From contig NZ_JAKKUT010000002.1 of the NCBI RefSeq assembly GCF_029582805.1, positions 1,264,001-1,328,000 of the forward strand: 64,000 nt of DNA, read 5' to 3'. A program made the translations under genes and the position numbers. Below the pieces are notes generated by a model that had not been told where the DNA came from, ran no database searches, and saw nothing but the letters and a program-made list of their open reading frames with translations. Shown here in pieces: positions 32,491 through 41,865 of the stretch. The DNA is from Candidatus Synechococcus calcipolaris G9. GTDB taxonomy: Bacteria; Cyanobacteriota; Cyanobacteriia; Thermosynechococcales; Thermosynechococcaceae. The first letter of the stretch is position 1, and each line of letters begins with the position of its first letter.

Positions 32491-32988
32491 ATGGGGAGGA
32501 ACATTGTTAAGGATAAGAGTTTTGATTTTGCTGTTCGGATCGTCAACCTGAGTAAATACCTGACTGAGCAAAAGCGAGAGTATGTTTTATCCAGGCAAAT
32601 TCTACGATCGGGAACCGCCGTTGGTGCATTAATCCGAGAAGCTGAGCAAGCTGAAAGCAAAGCCGACTTCATCCACAAACTCGCCATTGCTCTCAAAGAA
32701 GCCAACGAAACTGACTACTGGCTAGACCTCCTCTACAAAACCGAATACCTCGAAGACAAACACCATCAGAGCCTAAAAGCTTATCTCACTGAACTCTTAA
32801 AACTCCTAACCTCCATCATCAAAACTATCAATTACCATCTACCACAAACGCTCAACCTCGTAGACATCAAACTTCGTATCAATACTCACAATTGGCAATC
32901 CCATGATGTGGCTTTGGGCGATCAACAACCGATCAAACGGATCGCGATGGTGAGACGGCAAACGACTGAGGGCATAGATATACGATAG
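32491..32988 (+). CDS. Four-helix bundle protein (S23-type) with an abnormal C-terminal extension
   Basis: From ATG 32491 the protein has the four-helix bundle pattern ('FDFAVRIVNLSKYL', 'LRSGTAVGALIREAEQAES', 'ALKEANETDYWLDLL', 'LLKLLTSIIKTI'), normally about 115-125 aa and of unknown function. The family-like part ends near 32840. The frame then runs 150 bases antisense through the 3' end of the vapC-like gene, giving 165 aa. The original stop was probably lost when the two modules were joined. GGGGAGG follows the ATG, so the start has no clear upstream site. Confidence 0.75.
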   Translation: MGRNIVKDKSFDFAVRIVNLSKYLTEQKREYVLSRQILRSGTAVGALIREAEQAESKADFIHKLAIALKEANETDYWLDLLYKTEYLEDKHHQSLKAYLTELLKLLTSIIKTINYHLPQTLNLVDIKLRINTHNWQSHDVALGDQQPIKRIAMVRRQTTEGIDIR

Positions 32989-33225
32989 CTCAATCGGCAA
33001 CAGGCTCAGGCGATTTCGTTTCACCTCATCCTCGACTAGTTCAGACAACGGCAATTGCAGGGATAGCTTCCCTAGGGATAGCTTGATTTGCATTTCCCAA
33101 ATACTCACCAAACTCAGCACAGGCTCATTACCCGGATCGACCAAAAAATCACGGGCTAAAGCAGAAAGTCGGCTGGGTTCCCCAGTCCACCAAATGAAGA
33201 CATGGGTATCAATCAGCGCCCTCAC
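32839..33225 (-). CDS. vapC: VapC-type PIN domain toxin
   Basis: This 128-aa PIN RNase has the acidic residues D6 ('MRALIDTHVFIWW'), E44 ('SIWEMQIK') and D94/D98 ('HRDPFDRLL'). It is coupled by an ATGA overlap to the antitoxin gene that starts at 33443. It runs opposite to the hsd genes and its 3' end overlaps the elongated four-helix-bundle frame. Confidence 0.92.
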   Translation of the reverse strand: MRALIDTHVFIWWTGEPSRLSALARDFLVDPGNEPVLSLVSIWEMQIKLSLGKLSLQLPLSELVEDEVKRNRLSLLPIELSYIYALSRLPSHHRDPFDRLLIAQSHIMGLPIVSIDTKFDVYEVERLW

Positions 33226-33443
33226 CCCAGCTCACTCAGCCAAAATTCATCCGGCAACGGCTCATTAAAATCCTCGCTTATCCACACCTGTCCCACATGC
33301 AAACCGGGCACCCGTGGCGCATCTCCCCCAGTTTCAGCTAGAGTAGAGCTACCTTTGACCGCTTGGATAAAATCCAGTACCCGCAAGAGTAACGGCTCTG
33401 GGGCTGATACTAATTCCCGCACAATCGTTTCAAAAACCGTCAT
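33222..33443 (-). CDS. VapB-like (DUF2281-type) antitoxin
   Basis: This 73-aa protein has an N-terminal helical segment 'PEPLLLRVLDFIQAV' and a tail 'WISEDFNEPLPDEFWLSELG', as in DUF2281 antitoxins whose tail blocks the PIN toxin. It is co-transcribed with vapC; the start at 33443 is divergent to hsdR (33503). Confidence 0.8.
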   Translation of the reverse strand: MTVFETIVRELVSAPEPLLLRVLDFIQAVKGSSTLAETGGDAPRVPGLHVGQVWISEDFNEPLPDEFWLSELG

Positions 33444-33502
33444 CTGCCTGAGTCACAAATGTTACCTCTCTATTTTGGCATAGTCGCAAAGCCAGCCTAC
33501 TT

Positions 33503-36500
33503 ATGAGTGAACTTCACCTGCAAGACAAATTCCTCGTTCCGTTCATCAAGACAGAGCTAGGCTACCGGGAAGTCAAACCCAACACTGTTACCAGTTCTTT
33601 GATCATTGAGGAAGATCTGCAAGAATTCATTTCTCAAACCACCCTCAACCAGAGAGCTTACGAAACTTTGCTGAGGAAATACAACGGCAATCCTCAAGCT
33701 CTGCTAGCAGACCTCATCGAACTCATCCAAGAACGGATCGCCAGCAGTCGGAATATGGCACTGTTTATCAATGCCAACAAATCCGTTACCCTGCGAGGGA
33801 TTAAGCTCCATCTGTTCTATACCGATGACAGCGTTATTCACGATAGCGAACTATTCAACCAAAATATTTTTTCCGTTATTCAAGAACTGCCCTACAAATA
33901 TGAGTATAAAAATGAAAAAGTCTTTTCCTTCCGCCCCGATCTCTGTTTCTTTGTCAATGGTCTGTATCTGGTTTACAGCGAACTCAAAGCCAATTTCAGC
34001 AACCAAACTGCCAAGAAAAACGGACGGGGCAAAGTCACCAAAGACTACTTTGAAGCGATCAGAAAGTATCACGAAGTCTTTGATCAAAGCCCTCACCTCA
34101 GCGACTCAGAAAAAGAACGTTACCGCCGAGACTTCCTGAAAATCTTTGAAAAAGCGATTCACATCACCACCACCGACATTGCCGAAACCTACGTTATCCG
34201 CACCATCGATCAATTCTTTGATGAAGCCCTCGCCACCTGTAGAGCAGGTAAGTTCAATCGTGAGGAATACGATAAAAAAGTCTTTGAAGCCTTCAAACCC
34301 TATCCCCTGCTAAATCCCAACGCCGATAAAAAAGACAAGCTGAAAGAGCTTTTCACCTTCCACTACGGCAAAAGCTTTATCGAAAAAGAAATTCTCTACT
34401 ACAACTTCATCGAGCGGGAAGTTTACACGGTCAATGGTCGCAAAGAACTCAAAGACGAGAAAGGCCAACTTATTTGCCCCCGACCTAAGCAAAAATTTGG
34501 CACTGACAAGATCCTGGCAAAAATAGACGAATTCCTAGACCACGAGATCGAAGATGACTACTTCATTCACCACCTAGAGCAACAGCTTGCCCACGTTGCC
34601 CCCGCCAAACGCGCCGAACTAATCGAAAAGCGCAAAGCCTACGCCAACAACAAAAACGTCTATTCCCTGTTGCTGCAATATGCGGCTGGGTTTGGCAAAT
34701 CCAACATTATCGGCTGGACAGCCCTCCAACTCAAAGATATACGCCGCAATGGTGAGTATGTCTACAATAAGGTCATGATCGTGGTCGATCGCCTGCAACT
34801 CCGCAGCCAGATTGATGCCAAAATGCGGAACATGAACATTGAAAACTCTATGTTCCTCGAAGCTCACGATAAGAAAACCTTTCAAGAAGCCCTCATCTCT
34901 GATCAGCGCTTAGTCATCATCAACCTACAAAAATTCCAAGATGTGCGAAAAATCTTGGATGCCGACACCTTGCAACATCTAGCTAATCTCCGCATCGTCT
35001 TCTTGATTGACGAGATTCACCGCTCCAACAGTGGCAGTCAACACGAAGAAATGGTCAATATCTTCGATGTGTTGCAAACCCCCTTTGATGCCAACGCAAC
35101 CTATAACCAAACCCGCACGAAGAAAAACCTGATCATTGGCTTCACTGCCACCCCCGATGACAACACCCTGGCAAGATTCGGAGAATTCAGCGGCTATGCC
35201 GAAAGTGAAAAGCTTTGGGTGCCCTTTGATGCCTACACCATGAATGAGGCTATTAAAGACGGCTTCATCCTCAACCCCATCAAAAATATCGTTCCCGTTG
35301 CCTCTAAGATGCTGTTTGACCTTCCCAGTAATGAGCTAGAGGGCTTCAAGGAACCCAACTACAAAGATGCTGATAAAAGACAAATTTACGAAAATACAGA
35401 GCGCATTGATGAGATATCAAAGTACATTGCTGATTTGCTAGTTAAAGATGTCTACCGACAAATCAGAGGCACAGGCAAAGCGATGTTAGCGGTGTACTCC
35501 ATTAAAGCTGCTCGACTGTATGCTGAGGCCGTTAAACGTCACTTTCAGACCATCACCCAACAGCGCAAGTATGAGAAGTATGCGGATGCCCCCATCTATG
35601 TGGTGTATTCCAGCAGTCAAGATCAGCAAAGCTCTACCGGGTTAAATGATGGACTCAGCGAAGAAAAAGTCTTAGAAAACTTTGCCCTCAGAAAAAACGG
35701 CTTAATCATCGTCGTTGCCAAACTGCAAACCGGATTTGATGAGCGGCGACTACACACCCTATTCCTCGATAAGGAAATCAGAGGCATTGCCGCAATTCAA
35801 GCCATCTCACGGGTAGACCGCACAGCCAAATACAAAAACGACTGTAAGATCGTTGACTTCTCCTACAACAACGTCAATGTGCAAAACATCAAAGATGCCT
35901 TTGAGCATTTCTCTGATGTAGTGGTGAGTGATTTTGATCCCTTCAGCGATCTGCGGATTTTAGACATCCTCTTTTCAGAACTTAAAAAGTCTGGAGTCTA
36001 TACCCAATTCTTTGACGCATTCCTGCAAATCTTCAATGATGATGCCAAGCACAACAATCCAGAAAGTTACCTTGACCTGGAAAGCAGCATCGAGAAACAC
36101 ATCTCAGCCAACCCTCAACACACGGCTGATGCCAAAGCCAAAGCCGCTCAATACTTCACCATTCTCAACCGCATCGAGTATGTTATTACTCTGGACGACA
36201 AATACAAAGAACCCAGCTTTCTCGCATTCCTATGCCTGTTCAATCGTCTCTATAACCAACAGCATCGCAGCGACGATGTCAAAGACCCCATTGAAGTCTA
36301 CTTTGACAACCAAATCGGTATTGTGGAAGTGGAAGCCCAAGAAACTGAACCTAAGAAAAAGCGGGAAACCAAAGTTGCCACCTCTAGCGGAACTTATAAG
36401 GTTCATCAATTTGACATCCTGGCAGTCATCGAAGCCCGTAATGAACAAGAAGACCTTAAAGCCCAACGGATTAAGGAATTTGAAGCAAAAATTCAAGACC

Positions 36501-36727
36501 TGTTTGCTTATGTTTTGGATTCTGACGAAGGTAAACGGTTAATTGTCAAAATCAATTCTAATGTATCAGAAGATGAGATTTACGAAGACTTTGCTAAAAT
36601 CTATCGCAAGTATAAAATTCTTAATAGGAAAATCGTGGGAGAGTATTTCTTCAAAGAAATGGAAGATTTAGTCGATAAACTGTGTGATGACTTTGAACAT
36701 ATAGTTTATAAATCTACGAAACAATAA
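33503..36727 (+). CDS. hsdR: Type I restriction-modification endonuclease/translocase subunit HsdR
   Basis: This 1074-aa motor and nuclease subunit has an N-terminal PD-(D/E)xK site in 'FRPDLCFFVNGLYLVYSELK' (about residues 143-162). Walker A is 'AAGFGKSN' (about 394-401), the DEAD-like motif 'LIDEIHRSN' (about 500) and motif III 'GFTATPDD'. Motif VI is 'AIQAISRVDRTAKY'. The length is normal for the EcoR124-type family and no frameshift is visible. It lies 60 bases from the divergent antitoxin gene and is separated from hsdS by about 2 kb of small modules. HIP1 sites are absent, which supports acquisition. Confidence 0.95.
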   Translation: MSELHLQDKFLVPFIKTELGYREVKPNTVTSSLIIEEDLQEFISQTTLNQRAYETLLRKYNGNPQALLADLIELIQERIASSRNMALFINANKSVTLRGIKLHLFYTDDSVIHDSELFNQNIFSVIQELPYKYEYKNEKVFSFRPDLCFFVNGLYLVYSELKANFSNQTAKKNGRGKVTKDYFEAIRKYHEVFDQSPHLSDSEKERYRRDFLKIFEKAIHITTTDIAETYVIRTIDQFFDEALATCRAGKFNREEYDKKVFEAFKPYPLLNPNADKKDKLKELFTFHYGKSFIEKEILYYNFIEREVYTVNGRKELKDEKGQLICPRPKQKFGTDKILAKIDEFLDHEIEDDYFIHHLEQQLAHVAPAKRAELIEKRKAYANNKNVYSLLLQYAAGFGKSNIIGWTALQLKDIRRNGEYVYNKVMIVVDRLQLRSQIDAKMRNMNIENSMFLEAHDKKTFQEALISDQRLVIINLQKFQDVRKILDADTLQHLANLRIVFLIDEIHRSNSGSQHEEMVNIFDVLQTPFDANATYNQTRTKKNLIIGFTATPDDNTLARFGEFSGYAESEKLWVPFDAYTMNEAIKDGFILNPIKNIVPVASKMLFDLPSNELEGFKEPNYKDADKRQIYENTERIDEISKYIADLLVKDVYRQIRGTGKAMLAVYSIKAARLYAEAVKRHFQTITQQRKYEKYADAPIYVVYSSSQDQQSSTGLNDGLSEEKVLENFALRKNGLIIVVAKLQTGFDERRLHTLFLDKEIRGIAAIQAISRVDRTAKYKNDCKIVDFSYNNVNVQNIKDAFEHFSDVVVSDFDPFSDLRILDILFSELKKSGVYTQFFDAFLQIFNDDAKHNNPESYLDLESSIEKHISANPQHTADAKAKAAQYFTILNRIEYVITLDDKYKEPSFLAFLCLFNRLYNQQHRSDDVKDPIEVYFDNQIGIVEVEAQETEPKKKRETKVATSSGTYKVHQFDILAVIEARNEQEDLKAQRIKEFEAKIQDLFAYVLDSDEGKRLIVKINSNVSEDEIYEDFAKIYRKYKILNRKIVGEYFFKEMEDLVDKLCDDFEHIVYKSTKQ

Positions 36728-36742
36728 GTGAAATAGCCCTGC

Positions 36743-39208
36743 TCAAACGGGATAGAACCGCAGGGGTAATAAATTGCGTAACTGTTGGCCCAATCGGTAC
36801 ACCTGATGATCGTAGAGAGCCAATTCTAAGGTGGTGGGTAAGGCGGCGATAAACTTGCGGGATTCACTGAGGGGGCAGCCGCTAATATTGGTAATGATAT
36901 TGCCTGCTTCCAGGCCCGCTTCGGGGTAAAGGGGTTTCCCGGCCCAAAGTCGCCAGGTGCGGCGAGGAGCTAACTCACCCCGTTCAATGCGCCGTAGTCC
37001 CTGAATGGTGGCTAGTATAACCAAGCGATCGCCGGCCCCGACATGGACATCATCGCCAGGTAAAATTTGATGGGTTCGTTCCCCTGCGATCGCCGCGCTT
37101 TCTTTTTGATAGAACACGGGAACCACACCATACCCATAGGCAATTTCAGCCATCAGTTTTCCCACTAGGGTATCTCCAGGGGTGAGGGCGTAGTCAGCCA
37201 CCAAGACCGTGCGGTTGGCAATTTGAAACAGACCTAAAATATTTTCACCAAAGGCGGCTCCGGCAAAGGCTTCGGCCGCTAATTCATAGACGCACAACCC
37301 CTGGGCATTGGGTAACAGCTCTGCTAGGTTTTGACTCAATAGTTGATCGTAGGTTCGCACCACTAAGCCAATGGAATTATTGTGGCCCTGGGCGGTGCCT
37401 CTAGCAATGAGGGCTGCTTCCAGATTCAGCATTTCATCATCACTGGTGAGAATAATACTCTTGGCCGTGGCCAGATTTGCCTGGGGAAGCTGTTGAATGA
37501 TGTTCCCCTCTAAAATCGGTACATCCGGCAAGAGATTGGGGGGATCTAAGTCCTCAACGATCACCACAAAGGGTTGCTGAAACTCTCGGAGAAGTTGGGC
37601 TACCTGTTGTCCCACTTGGCCAAGTCCCACCAGGATCACATGACCAGCGTCGGGAATGGGGGGCCGCTTCTGGAAAAATTCAAACCGAGATTGGAGAAGT
37701 TTTTCTGCCAGTAAACCAAACACGCCCAAAATGAATAGCAAACTAATCAGGGCAATAATCACTAAAATCCCCTGCACCCAGGCGGGGACGGGATCTGGCT
37801 CTAGACCACCAAAGACATCACTAAAGCCACCGGTGAGTAAGATAAAACTGGCAATGAACGATTTTTGCCAGGTAATCTCGGCCACATTCAACCGCAATAA
37901 AATGGCTGCCAGTAACCAGAGGAGAACCCCCACCTCCAAGCCATTAAAAATAATCCGGCGGGAGCGATCGCCATTGACCCATTGCCAAAATTTTTGCCAG
38001 AGTTGACGGGGATGGACGTGGCGCAACCACTGGTGTAGGGATTGGATCAGGTTAAAATCTTGCCCATAATTGGGACTGGAAACAGGTTCAATCAATTCAA
38101 TGGAAATGGGGCGATCGCCCACCTGGAGGATTAGATCGGGAGACCATTGATGAAATAGACGGGAGGATGATCCCGACGTTGCAAAGCAGGAGGTCGTGGG
38201 TTGGGTCTGAGGGATTGATTGAGAACTAGGGGAACCCGTTGTTAGATCCGTTTTCAGAACCGTGAGCAGGCGTTTGTGGCGGCGTTGTAGTTGTTGGGCA
38301 GGGTAATTAATATAGCGGTGTTCATCGGCGGTAATCCCATGCTGAACAATTCGTAGCTGCTGTCCCTCCACCGTCAAAGCCGCCAGAATTTCATCCCCCA
38401 ATCCCGCTAGGGCAAAGGCCGGCGCAGGTAATTCCATGGGGTCAAGGGCAACACAACTCCCTAGCTTTTCTTGGAGGAGGGCATTGAGGTTTTTCCGCCC
38501 CGATCGCACCACCAAATGCACCTGGGGGTTTAAGCGGCGGGCAGCGATCGCTCCGGCAATATTGGTAGCTTCATCACTGGTGACAAATAAAATCGTGCGG
38601 CAACTATGAATTCCCGCCTGCTCTAAGCAGTCCGGCTGGCGACAATCCCCAATCAACACCGGTTCCGACAGGATATCCGTCATCCCCTGAACTTCCCAAC
38701 CGGGATCCCGCTGCCGTTCAATGGCACAGAGGTGAATATTCAGGGATTTGCCCGCAAACTTCCGTAAACTATCAATACAATATTGCCCCAAACTTCCCAG
38801 TCCACAAATAATGAATCGCTCCCCGGTTTCTGATCCGTCTACCACCGTGGGATCATGCCCTGGGGTGACAGCGGCGAAGTCCAAAGTTTCTAAGCTCCCT
38901 AGGGAACTAGCTGGAGAGACGGGCTGGGGCTGCTCCCAGGTCTGCTGCCAAAGGGGAAAGGGATGGCCCTTTTGACCGGCGAGTACCTTAATCGTTCTGA
39001 GGGCATGGGGGAGTTGGCGAAAGAGTTGGTTCCATTGCTTTGTCCAGCGATCGCTCCAGGCTTGACATTGCTCAACGCTGGCTCCATCCAACCAGATATA
39101 AAGGCGATGATCTAAATACTCTAGACTCCACTCAATGCCGCGATCGCCGATATTGACCCTGAGCCACCGATCAATGATCGCCAATAGTTCTCGATGCACC
39201 TGGGACAT
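36743..39208 (-). CDS. Potassium-channel-like protein with two TrkA-N domains
   Basis: This 821-aa protein has two NAD-binding RCK/TrkA-N domains: 'FIICGLGSLGQYCIDSL' (about residue 132) and 'VILVGLGQVGQQVAQLL' (about residue 535). Between them are two or three hydrophobic segments (about 420-520) with a pore-like 'FILLTGGFSDVFGG'. The C-terminal RCK_C-type domain ends in 'LPLRFYPV'. It is likely an ion channel or NAD-gated regulator at the cytoplasmic membrane. It is monocistronic or linked to the small gene upstream at 39244. Confidence 0.82.
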   Translation of the reverse strand: MSQVHRELLAIIDRWLRVNIGDRGIEWSLEYLDHRLYIWLDGASVEQCQAWSDRWTKQWNQLFRQLPHALRTIKVLAGQKGHPFPLWQQTWEQPQPVSPASSLGSLETLDFAAVTPGHDPTVVDGSETGERFIICGLGSLGQYCIDSLRKFAGKSLNIHLCAIERQRDPGWEVQGMTDILSEPVLIGDCRQPDCLEQAGIHSCRTILFVTSDEATNIAGAIAARRLNPQVHLVVRSGRKNLNALLQEKLGSCVALDPMELPAPAFALAGLGDEILAALTVEGQQLRIVQHGITADEHRYINYPAQQLQRRHKRLLTVLKTDLTTGSPSSQSIPQTQPTTSCFATSGSSSRLFHQWSPDLILQVGDRPISIELIEPVSSPNYGQDFNLIQSLHQWLRHVHPRQLWQKFWQWVNGDRSRRIIFNGLEVGVLLWLLAAILLRLNVAEITWQKSFIASFILLTGGFSDVFGGLEPDPVPAWVQGILVIIALISLLFILGVFGLLAEKLLQSRFEFFQKRPPIPDAGHVILVGLGQVGQQVAQLLREFQQPFVVIVEDLDPPNLLPDVPILEGNIIQQLPQANLATAKSIILTSDDEMLNLEAALIARGTAQGHNNSIGLVVRTYDQLLSQNLAELLPNAQGLCVYELAAEAFAGAAFGENILGLFQIANRTVLVADYALTPGDTLVGKLMAEIAYGYGVVPVFYQKESAAIAGERTHQILPGDDVHVGAGDRLVILATIQGLRRIERGELAPRRTWRLWAGKPLYPEAGLEAGNIITNISGCPLSESRKFIAALPTTLELALYDHQVYRLGQQLRNLLPLRFYPV

Positions 39209-39243
39209 GGCCGACGGCCTCCGCAGAACGCTACAGGGCAGAT

Positions 39244-39774
39244 TTATTTTTCCTGGGGATCAGGGTCTAAGTACTGCCCTAGGTCTTGGAGGGACGGATA
39301 CACCGGCTCTAGGACAGCCTGGGTTTGGGCGATCGCCCGGAGGAGTTCACTGGATAAATGTTCAAGGGGGTGGGGGGGCTGGGGCTGGCGGCGACGGCGC
39401 GGAGGGGCAAATTCACTGGCCACTGCCTGCAATTGATAGGCGATCGCCTTGACCTTGGCCAGGTAGGTGAGGGTTTGGTGCAGATGCTCCTCTAGTCGTC
39501 CATAACTTGCCTGCATCTGGGCCCAATCCTCCTCGGAGAGGGCTAAGAACGGGGCCATCTCCAGGAGAACCAGGGGGGGAATATCGGCAAAAAGACTCTC
39601 AATATCCGGTAACTCCGGCAAAATTAAGGTTTCCAGAAGCTGTAAATCAAACAGGGTGGCCAACACCTGATCCGGCACAGCATCCATGGTTAGGGGTTCC
39701 CCAACTTCAGGCTGGGAAGGAGGACTCACATCAGGATTACGTTCGGTCTGAGTGGGATTTTGAGAGTTTGCCAT
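39244..39774 (-). CDS. Conserved hypothetical cyanobacterial protein
   Basis: This is a 176-aa protein from ATG 39774 ('MANSQNPTQTERN'); the longer frame from 39867 adds a Phe/Arg-rich leader with no family look. It has a Pro-rich N-terminus, a helical middle ('LFDLQLLETLILPELPDIES', 'WAQMQASYGRLEEHLHQTL') and a basic stretch 'PPRRRRQPQPPHP'. No domain is recognised. It lies 36 bases upstream of the channel gene on the same strand. Confidence 0.65.
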   Translation of the reverse strand: MANSQNPTQTERNPDVSPPSQPEVGEPLTMDAVPDQVLATLFDLQLLETLILPELPDIESLFADIPPLVLLEMAPFLALSEEDWAQMQASYGRLEEHLHQTLTYLAKVKAIAYQLQAVASEFAPPRRRRQPQPPHPLEHLSSELLRAIAQTQAVLEPVYPSLQDLGQYLDPDPQEK

Positions 39775-39948
39775 AGATAGACCAAAGGCGGACGACAGGA
39801 TGAATCTGGTTCTAGAATAGAAAAAATTGAGACGAAGCGAGGGATTGAAGTTCAAAATGATTGCCAAGAACGAGGGGCTGGGAGTGATCCCTGAGTTTGA
39901 TCTAGGCTTGGACTAATTTAGACTGAGATTATTAGACTTGGGTTAATT

Positions 39949-40566
39949 GTGTCATTATCTTCCCCCATTGTGATTGGCGTATCGGGAGCATCTGGTTTAA
40001 TCTACGCCGTAAGAACGATTAAATTTCTATTACGTGCAGGCCAGATTATTCAATTAGTGGCCTCCAAGGCGGTGCATCAGGTCTGGCAAGCAGAGCAGGG
40101 TATTAAAATGCCCGCCCAGCCGGAGAAACAGGCTCTTTTTTGGCGGCAACAGGCCGATGAATGGGGCGGAGAGTTAACCTGCCATCCCCCCACCCATATT
40201 GGAGCAGCGATCGCCAGTGGTTCCTACCGTACCATTGGTATGCTGATTATTCCCTGTAGTATGAGTACGGTTGCTAAAATTTCGGCGGGATTAAGCTCCG
40301 ATCTCCTGGAGCGGGCCGCCGATGTGCAACTCAAAGAAGGGGGAAAACTCGTGATTGTGCCCCGGGAAACGCCCTTTAGTCTCATCCACCTGGAAAATCT
40401 TACCCGCCTCGCCCGGGCAGGGGCCAGAATTGTGCCCGCCATTCCCGCTTGGTACCATCGCCCCCAAACTATTGAGGATTTAGTTGATTTTGTGGTTGCC
40501 CGCGCCTTAGATCAACTGGGTTTAGATTGTGTGCCGTTGCAGCGGTGGCAGGGGCCGATTCAGTAA
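39949..40566 (+). CDS. ubiX: Flavin prenyltransferase UbiX
   Basis: UbiX makes prenylated FMN, the cofactor of UbiD-type decarboxylases. This 205-aa protein, from a GTG at 39949, has the FMN-binding 'GVSGASGLIYA' (residues 10-20), 'GSYRTIGMLIIPCSMSTVAK' and the 'VPRETPFSLIHLENL' motif. Its TAA overlaps the ATG of the following gene by one base. Confidence 0.95.
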   Translation: MSLSSPIVIGVSGASGLIYAVRTIKFLLRAGQIIQLVASKAVHQVWQAEQGIKMPAQPEKQALFWRQQADEWGGELTCHPPTHIGAAIASGSYRTIGMLIIPCSMSTVAKISAGLSSDLLERAADVQLKEGGKLVIVPRETPFSLIHLENLTRLARAGARIVPAIPAWYHRPQTIEDLVDFVVARALDQLGLDCVPLQRWQGPIQ

Positions 40567-41246
40567 TGCCCCGCCTGTCCTTTGGTCTACTGTTTTTAGT
40601 GCTTTTGGGCATCCTAGGGGTGCAAAACTGGCAGCCATCCCTGGCCATAACGTTTTTAGGCCGGCGATCGCCCACCCTTCCCTTTTCCCTATGGATCGTG
40701 GCGGCGGTTCTGTTGGGTTATGTCACTGGCGCAACTATTCTCTGGCTGATTGGCCCGGATACCGGACGCAGCGATCGCCCCCGCCCCAGGAAACCATCGG
40801 CCCAAAAATCCCCCTCTGGCCCCGAAGGCTCTGGAACTAGGGATCAAGAGGATCAGGGGGAAGATGCCTTTAACTTTGACGATAACTTTGATAATCAAGG
40901 GATGGATGATCGGGATATTAATGATCCACCGATTGACGATCCGGTAGAAGATTCAGAACCCATCCCCGCAGACAAACCGCCCCAAACCCCTAACTATCGC
41001 CCCGGGCCCCGCCCCAGTGCCCCCTACTCCTACAGCTATCGCCCATCGCGGAAAGTCACCCCTCGCACCGTGGACGATCGCCCCCTCAACCCACCACCGC
41101 GATCCGTCGCCAAAGGATCTTCCAAAGAGGATGTTTACGATGCTGAGTATCGCATTCTCACGCCGCCCTACCCAGAAGCCGATTCCACCCCGCCTCCCCC
41201 CCCAGAGGACGACTGGGATGATTGGGACGACTGGACAAGGGGCTAA
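40566..41246 (+). CDS. LapA-domain membrane protein with acidic tail
   Basis: This is a 226-aa protein from ATG 40566 in the ubiX stop (TAATG). Two membrane helices (about residues 5-20 and 38-58) form a LapA/DUF1049-like domain. The remaining 165 residues are a disordered Pro/Asp-rich tail ('DDNFDNQGMDDRDINDPPID') that ends 'DDWDDWDDWTRG'. The role is unknown; such tails probably lie in the cytoplasm. Confidence 0.75.
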   Translation: MPRLSFGLLFLVLLGILGVQNWQPSLAITFLGRRSPTLPFSLWIVAAVLLGYVTGATILWLIGPDTGRSDRPRPRKPSAQKSPSGPEGSGTRDQEDQGEDAFNFDDNFDNQGMDDRDINDPPIDDPVEDSEPIPADKPPQTPNYRPGPRPSAPYSYSYRPSRKVTPRTVDDRPLNPPPRSVAKGSSKEDVYDAEYRILTPPYPEADSTPPPPPEDDWDDWDDWTRG

Positions 41247-41304
41247 GGTTATCTAGTCAAGACTTGCAGTAGGGGCAAAATTGCGTCAATTGCGCTCAGG
41301 CTGA

Positions 41305-41811
41305 TCAGTCCTTGAGTATAAATTTCGGTGGTGTTAACCAAAATAATAGGCTATTCCCCACCGGATCACCCTCCGGAAGAGTTAAACCGATCACCCCAGC
41401 CTTTTTTAGCTGTAGACTCCCCCGTGATTTGCCCCAGAGGAGTAACTCCGTCCAATGGCTTAAATTGGGTTCATGGCCCACTAACATCAAGGACGTATGG
41501 GTTTCGTCTCGCCAATGATCCAACCATTGCAGCCAATCCCCAAAGGAGCCAGCGGGGGCCAAGGTATCGGAGATCGCCAGTTCTGGGGCAACTCCCGCCT
41601 CTAGGAATAACTGGGATGTTTGGTGGGCCCGCAGCAACGGACTGGACAGGATTAAATCCGCTTCAATACCAAAATTCAAGAATTCACGAGCCACTTCGCG
41701 GGTTTTTCGCTCTCCCTTGGCCGTCAGGGGGCGATCGCGATCGGGGCCGGGAAATAGATCTCCCTCAACCGCAATGCCATGGCGCAGCAGGTACAGGTTT
41801 AGTTCAGCCAT
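41305..41811 (-). CDS. sixA: Phosphohistidine phosphatase SixA
   Basis: This 168-aa member of the histidine phosphatase family has the catalytic R10-H11-G12 ('LYLLRHGIA') and the second His in 'LMLVGHEPNLS'. SixA removes phosphate from His residues of phosphotransfer proteins. It is a single gene, convergent with the ubiX operon. Confidence 0.9.
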   Translation of the reverse strand: MAELNLYLLRHGIAVEGDLFPGPDRDRPLTAKGERKTREVAREFLNFGIEADLILSSPLLRAHQTSQLFLEAGVAPELAISDTLAPAGSFGDWLQWLDHWRDETHTSLMLVGHEPNLSHWTELLLWGKSRGSLQLKKAGVIGLTLPEGDPVGNSLLFWLTPPKFILKD

Positions 41812-41865
41812 AACTTAGCCATTGGCCACAAATGTAAATTGTCAATGGAGCCAGCGATCGCCCAA

